Shown here: in pieces, positions 6,816 to 11,835 of the stretch
Numbering within the stretch: position 1 is the stretch's first letter
How the letters are laid out: every line of letters begins with the position of its first letter
Assembly: GCA_025357975.1 (NCBI GenBank)
Contig: JANYKY010000252.1
Location: 1-11,835 of the forward strand
Reading direction: 5' to 3'
Origin: Gemmatimonadaceae bacterium
GTDB lineage: Bacteria > Gemmatimonadota > Gemmatimonadetes > Gemmatimonadales > Gemmatimonadaceae
DNA: 11,835 bases
Position numbers and translations under genes: made by a program
The notes under the pieces: generated by a model
Seen by the model: only the letters and a program-made list of their open reading frames with translations
The model's database searches: none
Told to the model about the DNA's origin: nothing

Positions 6816-7292
6816 ATGAACACTAATTCACGTGGCCTCGTTGCTCTCTCGGCAATTACTGGACTGCTGTTAACGGTTGGATGCGGAAAGAAAGAGGCTG
6901 CTGTTCCAGCCGACACGAGCGCCGCTCTACCCGCGGCAGCTCCACCACCCGCTGCACCTGCCGCACTCCGCGTGACCGACGTCTCGACCGGCAAGGGACT
7001 GAGTGCCGACAAGAATCTCGCGACCTCGACAGATACCTTCGGCGCTCGCGACACCATCTACGTCCTCGTTAAAACTGAGGGAGCATCCAAAGCATCAAAA
7101 CTCGAAGCGAAATGGACGTACAACGGGAAACAAACCGTGAACGAATCGACGCAGAACATCGCACCGACTGGTGGCGAATCACGCAATGAATTCCACATTC
7201 AAAAGGCGGGATCCTGGGGAAAGGGCCCTTACAAAGTCGAGATCATGCTCGATGGATCACCGGCCGGCAGCAAGGACTTCACAGTCAAGTAG
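6816..7292 (+). CDS. Small lipoprotein, unknown function
   Basis: A 158-residue exported lipoprotein. ATG 6816 is supported by AAAGGAG at 6804-6810 with a 5-nt spacer; the TTG just before it is in frame but unnecessary. The signal peptide ends in LLLTVGC with Cys23 as the lipid site; Thr at -3 is a slightly unusual lipobox. A low-complexity Ala/Pro linker (about 25-50) tethers one C-terminal domain (52-158). This domain looks β-rich and immunoglobulin-like: DTIYVLVKTEG, LEAKWTYNG, then GSWGKGPYKVEIMLDG and a terminal DFTVK. I have seen this style in bacterial lipoproteins that carry a single surface β-domain but cannot name a family or a function. It is followed by a strong hairpin, so it is probably monocistronic. 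Confidence 0.85.
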   Translation: MNTNSRGLVALSAITGLLLTVGCGKKEAAVPADTSAALPAAAPPPAAPAALRVTDVSTGKGLSADKNLATSTDTFGARDTIYVLVKTEGASKASKLEAKWTYNGKQTVNESTQNIAPTGGESRNEFHIQKAGSWGKGPYKVEIMLDGSPAGSKDFTVK

Positions 7293-7320
7293 TATCGCCG
7301 GCTAATCGCCCCAGGTTAAA

Positions 7321-7347
7321 GAACGGGCTCCGGGTCGGAGCCCGTTC
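7321..7347 (+). terminator. Strong hairpin, terminator-like, after the small lipoprotein gene
   Basis: GAACGGGCTCC (7321-7331), loop GGGTC, GGAGCCCGTTC (7337-7347): a perfect 11-bp GC-rich stem, 29 bp past the stop codon. No U-tract follows (GCGCATCG), so it is either an unusual terminator or a transcript-stabilising hairpin. Confidence 0.6.
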
Positions 7348-7401
7348 GCGCATCGAACCGTAAGTTTCTCGACGACTATCTACCATTTCACGAGGCATAA
7401 A

Positions 7402-7782
7402 GTGACCGAGTCAATATCGAAGGGCGCCACGCACTACCGGTGGGACGACATGCCACGCGAGCGAGTCAATGACAAACTCGAACGACGCCTGATCACGGGT
7501 AACCGCATGATGATTGCGCACGTGTATCTGGCGAAAGGCTGCATCGTCCCAAGACACTCACACAAGAACGAACAGATCACCTACATCCTCGAAGGCGCGC
7601 TAAGGTTCTGGCTTGGCGAAGACCAGAAGGAAGAAGTAATCGTTCGCGCAGGCGAAGTACTGACGATTCCCTCGAATCTTCCTCATCAGGCCGAAGCACT
7701 CGAAGACACACTCGATGTCGACATCTTCGACCCGCCGCGCGAAGACTGGCTGAAGGGCACGGACAGCTATCTAAGGAAGTAG
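7402..7782 (+). CDS. Cupin-fold metalloprotein, KdgF-like
   Basis: A 126-residue single-domain cupin, probably cytoplasmic (no signal peptide). Cupin motif 1 is seen in VPRHSHKNEQITYILEG: H52, H54 and Q58 are likely metal ligands. Motif 2 gives H95 in IPSNLPHQ. The whole resembles KdgF-like cupins; KdgF itself opens or linearises unsaturated uronates in pectin and alginate breakdown. No other uronate gene is visible, so the substrate is open. The start is GTG 7402 with a weak GAGG at 7392-7395; this is the first start in the frame that keeps a natural N-terminus. The stop lies 4 bp before the next gene, whose ribosome site lies inside this one, so the two are surely co-transcribed. Confidence 0.85.
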   Translation: MTESISKGATHYRWDDMPRERVNDKLERRLITGNRMMIAHVYLAKGCIVPRHSHKNEQITYILEGALRFWLGEDQKEEVIVRAGEVLTIPSNLPHQAEALEDTLDVDIFDPPREDWLKGTDSYLRK

Positions 7783-7786
7783 CTCG

Positions 7787-8578
7787 GTGGATCTCGGACT
7801 GAAAGGCAAAGTCGCATTCGTCGCAGCGGGCAGCAAAGGCCTCGGTCGCGCAATCGCTGAGGAGCTTGCGGCTGAAGGTGTTTTGCTTGCGCTCAATGCG
7901 CGCGGCGAAGAAGCGCTGAACGCGACGAAAAACGACATCGTCAAAACTTGCGGCGTCGACGTGCTGGCTCTTCCGGGTGATGTTGCCAATCCCGCGGCGG
8001 TCGATGCGATGATAGCGGCTGCGATCGCGCACTTCGGCCGAATTGATATCCTCGTTACCAATGCGGCGGGCCCACCGAGTGGAGCATTCGAGACGCTTTC
8101 TCCCGATACGTGGAAGGCGGCTGTTGACACGACTCTCCTCAGCGTCGTCAGCCTCACTCGAGGCATACTCCCTGGAATGAAAGAACGCCGCTGGGGGCGC
8201 ATCATCAACGTCACCTCCATCGCCGTTAAGCAGCCCGTTCATGGCCTCATGCTCTCCAATAGTTTGCGCAGCGCAGTGACAGGGTTTGCCAAAACACTCG
8301 CAAACGAGACCGCGACGTTCGGTGTGACAGTCAACAACATCCTTCCGGGCTACACACGAACAGACCGTGTCGAGGATTTATCCGCCGCGACGGCTGCACG
8401 CGAAAACATTACTCAGGGCGAGGTCGTCGCGCGCTGGGAATCCGAAATCCCGATCGGACGGCTGGGAGAGCCCCGGGAATTCGCTGCGTTGGCCGCGTTT
8501 CTCGCGTCCGAGCGAGCGAGTTACATCACAGGCGCTTCGATTGCGGTCGATGGAGGCTGGATCCGCGGACTGTACTGA
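7787..8578 (+). CDS. Short-chain dehydrogenase/reductase with atypical active site
   Basis: A 263-residue SDR with a Rossmann fold: cofactor loop AAGSKGLG (13-20), NAAG (92-95), the active-site strand NVTS (141-144), the PG motif in ILPGYTRTD, and C-terminal GASIAVDGGW. The catalytic tetrad is unusual. Ser144 is in place, but the Tyr position (S+13) is Ser157 and the Lys position (Tyr+4) is Arg161, while the Asn position falls on Thr116. So only Ser of Asn-Ser-Tyr-Lys is kept. Related SDRs carrying SxxxR in place of YxxxK are widespread, so this is a subfamily trait rather than decay, and its chemistry may differ from hydride transfer by the classic route. It is often annotated as 3-oxoacyl-ACP reductase; I would not use that name. 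GTG 7787 is chosen because AAGGAAG (7773-7779) sits 7 nt upstream. It follows the cupin gene by 4 bp, which suggests a shared pathway. Confidence 0.88.
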   Translation: MDLGLKGKVAFVAAGSKGLGRAIAEELAAEGVLLALNARGEEALNATKNDIVKTCGVDVLALPGDVANPAAVDAMIAAAIAHFGRIDILVTNAAGPPSGAFETLSPDTWKAAVDTTLLSVVSLTRGILPGMKERRWGRIINVTSIAVKQPVHGLMLSNSLRSAVTGFAKTLANETATFGVTVNNILPGYTRTDRVEDLSAATAARENITQGEVVARWESEIPIGRLGEPREFAALAAFLASERASYITGASIAVDGGWIRGLY

Positions 8579-8605
8579 TCGAACAAGCTGCACCGCAACC
8601 AGCAT

Positions 8606-8634
8606 TTGGAGAACTGACCGGGGAATGCTACATT
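8606..8634 (+). promoter_or_regulatory. Candidate promoter of the c-di-GMP/pseudopilin operon
   Basis: TTGGAG (8606-8611), a 17-nt spacer, then TACATT (8629-8634, 4/6) with TG one base before it (extended -10). The -35 is poor (3/6). The predicted start near 8641 gives about a 70-nt leader. The rest of the 135-bp gap after the SDR gene shows nothing else. Confidence 0.4.
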
Positions 8635-8713
8635 AGCGCTCCCCCCGAGCAGTGCGTACAGTCGCACCGTTCACCCAAAGACTCCTGCACTTCAATGAGT
8701 CACATCGCATTGC

Positions 8714-10582
8714 ATGCCCGAACACGGCCAGACCGCTAAAAACGCGGACCGGCAGGGCAGCGTCGGCGAACGCCCAGACGTCTCGCCAATAAGGCCGTCG
8801 ACTCCGTACGACACACTGCCGGAGGAGTCGTTCGACCGGGTCGCGCGCCTTGCGGCCGGATCGCTACGCGCCCCAGTCGTGATCGTGTCACTGGTCGATC
8901 ACGATCGGCATGTCGTGAAGAGCAGCGTTGGCTTCACCGGCCGGTCCCGCGTCTGGCGCAAGCTGCCACTTGCACTGCGCTACGCCCGGCAGGTCGTGTC
9001 CGCAGGGCGCCCGATATTCATCGGCAACACGAACGAGAAAATTCTCCTCGATGCGGAATCCGATGAGCGCACTCCGGACGGTGTCGCGTACGCCGTTGTC
9101 CCGATCATGACAGCAGACGGCCAGGTCATCGGCACAGTGTGCGTGATCGACACCGCGCCGCATGCATGGACGCATACCGAGATCAACTGCCTGATGGACA
9201 TCGCCGCTTCGCTCGTTACCGAGATCGAGCTGCGGAGTGACCTGTCTGCCAAACGCCAGACGCAGGAACACCTCCTTTATAGTACGCTGCACGATGCGCT
9301 TACCGGGCTGCCGAATCGCTCTCTCTTCACGGAACGGTTGCGGCACGCAATGCGCCGCGCTGCACGGCATCCTGACAACGTCTTTGCCGTTCTCTTCCTC
9401 GATCTCGATCGGTTCAAGGAAGTCAACGATAATCTCGGTCACTTCGCCGGCGACGAGTTGCTTCGCGCAGTCGCGCGCCGGCTCGAGGCGTGTATCCGCC
9501 CGGAGGATACGGTGGCAAGGCTCTCCGGCGATGAGTTCGCGATCTTACTGGAGAGCATTACCGAAGGGAGCGATGCCGGCCGCGTCGCCGAGCGGATCGA
9601 GGAAGCGCTCTCATTCCCGGTCAATCTCGCAGGAGCCGAAGTAGTGACGTCCGCGAGCATGGGAATCGTCACGAGCTCGATGGCGCACGATCAACCGGAA
9701 CAGCTGCTTCGAAGCGCAGACATGGCGATGTATCGCGCGAAAGCGGCAGGACGAGCGCGCTACGAGATGTTCGATCGCACGATGCATACGGATGCACTTG
9801 CCCGCCTTCAGCTCGAGACCGATCTGCGGCGGGCCGTCGAGGTCGAGGAATTCCGTTTGCACTACCAGCCGCTCGTGTCATTGCGCACAGGCCAGATCAC
9901 CGGCCTCGAAGCGCTTGTCCGGTGGCAACATCCCGAACGTGGCCTCGTTCATCCGGCCGATTTCATTCCGATCGCCGAGGAGACTGGGCTCATCGTGCCG
10001 ATGGGGCGCTGGGTCCTGAGCGAAGCGTGCCGGCAAATAAAGGAGTGGCAAAGCGCGCATTCACGCGAACAGCCCCTTTCCATTGGCGTGAACCTTTCCG
10101 CAAAACAATGTTCTCAGCCAGACATTGTCGACCAGATATCGAGCGCTATCGAGAGGTCCGGAATTGCCGCGCGCAGCCTTCGCATCGAGATCACCGAAGC
10201 CGCGATCATCGACAAGGCGAAGAACGCGACTACACTTCTCAGAAGCATTCGTGACCTTGGGGTACAAGTGTACCTCGACGACTTTGGTACCGGCTATTCG
10301 TCACTCAGCTATTTGAACGGACTTCCGATCGACGCGATCAAGATCGACCGCGCCTTTGTCAGCAGCATGGATACAGATGAAAAAAATCTTCGTCTCGTTC
10401 GAACAATCCTCACTTTGTCCGAAATCGTCGGCGTTCGCGCACAGGCCGAGGGAATCAGCACGGCCGAGCAGCTCCGCGAACTTCGATCGCTTGGATGTGA
10501 ACAGGGCCAGGGCTATTTCTTCTCTGCGCCGATCACGAAAGAAGCGGTTGGCGAACTCCTCACCGCCGATCCAGTCTGGTGA
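8714..10582 (+). CDS. GAF-GGDEF-EAL cyclic-di-GMP signalling protein
   Basis: A 622-residue soluble protein (no membrane segment). Domains: GAF (about 38-176), which in this family senses small ligands or redox state; GGDEF (about 190-350), a diguanylate cyclase fold; EAL (about 370-615), a c-di-GMP phosphodiesterase fold. The cyclase signature reads SGDEF (271-275), a tolerated variant, and DLDRFKEVND is intact; RPED (262-265), five residues before it, matches the inhibitory I-site RxxD, which binds c-di-GMP. The EAL site is complete: E399-A400-L401, N460, E492, DDFGTG (522-527), K543 and E579. So the enzyme may be bifunctional, with the phosphodiesterase side certainly fit to work. No clear Shine-Dalgarno precedes ATG 8714. 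The stop is followed within 6 nt by the pseudopilin genes. Confidence 0.93.
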   Translation: MPEHGQTAKNADRQGSVGERPDVSPIRPSTPYDTLPEESFDRVARLAAGSLRAPVVIVSLVDHDRHVVKSSVGFTGRSRVWRKLPLALRYARQVVSAGRPIFIGNTNEKILLDAESDERTPDGVAYAVVPIMTADGQVIGTVCVIDTAPHAWTHTEINCLMDIAASLVTEIELRSDLSAKRQTQEHLLYSTLHDALTGLPNRSLFTERLRHAMRRAARHPDNVFAVLFLDLDRFKEVNDNLGHFAGDELLRAVARRLEACIRPEDTVARLSGDEFAILLESITEGSDAGRVAERIEEALSFPVNLAGAEVVTSASMGIVTSSMAHDQPEQLLRSADMAMYRAKAAGRARYEMFDRTMHTDALARLQLETDLRRAVEVEEFRLHYQPLVSLRTGQITGLEALVRWQHPERGLVHPADFIPIAEETGLIVPMGRWVLSEACRQIKEWQSAHSREQPLSIGVNLSAKQCSQPDIVDQISSAIERSGIAARSLRIEITEAAIIDKAKNATTLLRSIRDLGVQVYLDDFGTGYSSLSYLNGLPIDAIKIDRAFVSSMDTDEKNLRLVRTILTLSEIVGVRAQAEGISTAEQLRELRSLGCEQGQGYFFSAPITKEAVGELLTADPVW

Positions 10583-10588
10583 GCTGAC

Positions 10589-11017
10589 CTGAAGAAGGTC
10601 GATTGTTTCCTGCTACGGGCCCCTGCGCGGACGCGCCCCGGATTTACGCTCATAGAGATGGTCGTGGTAATTGCGATCATGGGAATCGCGATTGCAGTCG
10701 TCGCGCCATCGATGATTCTGGAACCGCATCGAACCACATTGGGAACGGTCATCTCCGACGCGCGCCGAACGGCGCTAGCGAAATCGGAGACAGTTACACT
10801 GTCAGTGGCTCAAAACGGAGCATGGCAGCTAACGGCTTTACGACCCGCTTCGATAATCGCGTCGGGAGATGGAATACCGATGGAGGCTGGAACACTGGTG
10901 CTGAGTGTCTCCCCGCTTGGAGTCTGCACCATCGATGTCGCGTCAGATCGTCATGGCGGACCACTGGACCCGTTCACCTGCACATTCTCTGACACTGCGC
11001 CAGTGATTCCTCGGTGA
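10589..11017 (+). CDS. gspH: Type II secretion minor pseudopilin GspH-like (start uncertain)
   Basis: A prepilin-type protein of about 142 residues. The class III signal is clear: RTRPG|FTLIEMVVVIAIMG, with Gly at -1 and Glu at +5, then the hydrophobic N-helix. The C-terminal part is β-rich, as in GspH/FimT pseudopilins. The frame is closed upstream by the TGA of the EAL gene (10580-10582), and no ATG, GTG or TTG lies between that stop and the Gly-Phe cleavage site; ATG 10658 would delete the leader. I place the start at CTG 10589, which would give an 18-residue leader and has GGTGAG (10578-10583) at a suitable distance. CTG 10610, after AAGAAGG (10592-10598), is an alternative. GspH belongs to the pseudopilus tip complex with GspI, GspJ and GspK. 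Assignment to T2SS rather than a type IV pilus comes from the HIJ order and the short lengths. The stop overlaps the next start by 4 bp (GTGA). Confidence 0.75.
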   Translation: MKKVDCFLLRAPARTRPGFTLIEMVVVIAIMGIAIAVVAPSMILEPHRTTLGTVISDARRTALAKSETVTLSVAQNGAWQLTALRPASIIASGDGIPMEAGTLVLSVSPLGVCTIDVASDRHGGPLDPFTCTFSDTAPVIPR

Positions 11018-11337
11018 CTCTGCTGGAGAGCGTAATCGCTATGGTCATTCTCGCGCTCTCCGCCGTCGGAGCCCTGGAGCTTTTTCAGGAGACGGCGCGG
11101 TCGGCGTCCGAAGCGCAGCAATGGACAGTGGCGGCGAGTTACGCTGCTCAGGGGCTCGAGGCTGCGAAGCTCGGGGCGGCGGAACTGCGCGATATCGAAG
11201 CCGCGCCCGTGCCGACAGGATATTCGCGGCGAATCAGCACTGACCGTGCTTCCCATGGTCTGCTCGATGTAACGGTCACCGTTGAAATTCCAGGCGGCGC
11301 TTATCTCAGCATTCACCGTCTTGTGGATTCAAAATGA
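11014..11337 (+). CDS. gspI: Type II secretion minor pseudopilin GspI-like (leaderless)
   Basis: A 107-residue pseudopilin. The N-terminus MTLLESVIAMVILALSAVG is the hydrophobic helix of this family, with Glu at the fifth place, and the length and the YAAQGLEAAK segment fit GspI. The protein starts directly at the mature end: GTG 11014 codes for the +1 residue, and the frame upstream gives only S-S-D-S before a TGA at 10990-10992, with no start codon. So there is no leader peptide and no Gly at -1 for the prepilin peptidase. Either the leader was lost through a small indel in the sequence, or the protein is inserted unprocessed. It overlaps gspH by 4 bp and gspJ by 4 bp, so all three are one translationally coupled unit. 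Confidence 0.8.
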   Translation: MTLLESVIAMVILALSAVGALELFQETARSASEAQQWTVAASYAAQGLEAAKLGAAELRDIEAAPVPTGYSRRISTDRASHGLLDVTVTVEIPGGAYLSIHRLVDSK

Positions 11338-11835
11338 AAATGATGCGACGTGGGTTCACGCTCATAGAGCTTGTCGTCGCATTGACCCTTTCGGGAATCG
11401 TTGCGCTGCTTGCTTACGGATCGATACAGGCGGGCCTCGACAGTGTTACTCGTTTAGACAATTATCGTCGCAACAGCGAATCCCGGGTCCTGCTGAGAAG
11501 CATGCTGGAAAGTGCGCTTCGCCACCCGTCCGATCCGCCCGCTGATGGGGGACCAGCTTTCGAGATCTCCAGTAACGCCGGGGGCACAATCCTGAGGTTT
11601 GTCTCCAGAGGCGTCAGCGATCCGCTCGGCGCAGGGGAGCTTTGGCGCGTCGTGATCCAGCCCTCCGCGAAAGGCCTTGAGTTAAGCGCTCGATCACTAG
11701 AACGAAATATGCCCCCAATCATTGGCAACGCGCCCACGGTCAAATCGTTCGCGGTGCGCGTGCTTCGGTCAGCCGGCGACACCGTGTGGCAGGATCACTG
11801 GGAATCCATCAACCAGTTCCCGGCCGCCGTCGAGA
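11334..11835 (+). CDS. gspJ: Type II secretion minor pseudopilin GspJ-like, 3'-truncated by window edge
   Basis: The ATG overlaps the preceding stop (ATGA). The N-terminus MKMMRRG|FTLIELVVAL is a standard prepilin leader: short, positive, Gly at -1, Glu at +5, then the hydrophobic helix GIVALLAYG. The frame stays open to the right edge (167 complete codons). After the helix come YRRNSESRVLLRSML, DGGPAFEISS and ELWRVVIQ, which fit GspJ/PilW-like pseudopilins. In T2SS, GspJ pairs with GspI and GspK at the tip of the pseudopilus that pushes folded exoproteins through the outer membrane. A gspK gene would be expected just beyond the edge. Unlike its two upstream neighbours it has an ordinary start and leader. 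Confidence 0.88.
   Translation, partial: MKMMRRGFTLIELVVALTLSGIVALLAYGSIQAGLDSVTRLDNYRRNSESRVLLRSMLESALRHPSDPPADGGPAFEISSNAGGTILRFVSRGVSDPLGAGELWRVVIQPSAKGLELSARSLERNMPPIIGNAPTVKSFAVRVLRSAGDTVWQDHWESINQFPAAVE

Noticed and set aside
7577..8242. 221-codon open frame on the minus strand
   Set aside because: Antisense to the cupin and SDR genes; Arg/Cys-rich with no domain pattern.
8888..9442. 184-codon open frame on the minus strand
   Set aside because: Antisense to the GAF and GGDEF region, no recognisable motif.
10603..10992. 129-codon plus-strand frame starting at TTG with an SD-like AAGAAGG ahead
   Set aside because: Overlaps the gspH-like gene in another frame, lacks the prepilin motif and has no coherent hydrophobic or domain pattern; the SD may instead serve the gspH-like gene.
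11282..11545. 87-codon plus-strand frame
   Set aside because: Runs across the gspI/gspJ junction out of frame; the real gene there is the gspJ-like frame from 11334 with a classic prepilin leader.
1..11835. CRISPR arrays, tRNA/rRNA genes, insertion sequences, attachment sites, toxin-antitoxin or defence genes
   Set aside because: Looked for repeats, cloverleaf-like segments, transposase or integrase motifs and small paired genes; none was seen.

Overview
The window is GC-rich bacterial chromosome, densely coding, with double-membrane (diderm) traits: lipoprotein signal peptides, a Tat signal, and minor pseudopilins of a type II secretion system. Extracellular peptidases, a Tat-exported amidase, many LAAC-type lipoproteins and a compact S53 peptidase fit a soil or sediment heterotroph. 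Gemmatimonadota or Acidobacteriota are my best guess, but this rests on protein style only; no rRNA, tRNA or other marker is present. I see no mobile element, CRISPR array, prophage or integrase.

Layout. Positions 1-3676 (+ strand) hold the 3' part of an M28 aminopeptidase, a Tat-signal amidase, and a GNAT acetyltransferase joined to the amidase by a TGATG stop/start overlap. A small secreted protein of unknown function (3679-4125, -) converges on the acetyltransferase with 2 bp between the stop codons. Next comes a convergent pair of secreted genes: an EXORDIUM/PHI-1-like protein (+) and an S53 (sedolisin-type) lipoprotein peptidase (-). They share a bidirectional terminator at 5276-5308, and their likely promoters share the decamer CTATGGACAA. 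A small lipoprotein (6816-7292, +) follows, ending in a perfect 11-bp hairpin. Then come a cupin and an atypical short-chain dehydrogenase 4 bp apart, probably one transcript.

From 8714 to the right edge (+ strand) a GAF-GGDEF-EAL c-di-GMP protein is followed within a few bases by gspH-, gspI- and gspJ-like pseudopilin genes. The last one is cut by the window edge. This looks like one transcription unit that places a c-di-GMP enzyme in front of the T2SS pseudopilus tip genes.

Most unusual points. (1) The PHI-1-like gene has a good promoter, a strong ribosome binding site and a perfect lipoprotein signal peptide, but an in-frame TGA interrupts that signal peptide at codon 9. (2) The gspH-like gene has no ATG/GTG/TTG ahead of its prepilin motif, and the gspI-like gene has no leader peptide. 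(3) The SDR keeps only the Ser of the classical Asn-Ser-Tyr-Lys tetrad. Three start or leader anomalies in under 12 kb also leave open local sequence errors. I do not see a clearly novel multi-gene system; the most promising leads are the c-di-GMP/pseudopilin linkage and the co-oriented regulation of the two secreted proteins.
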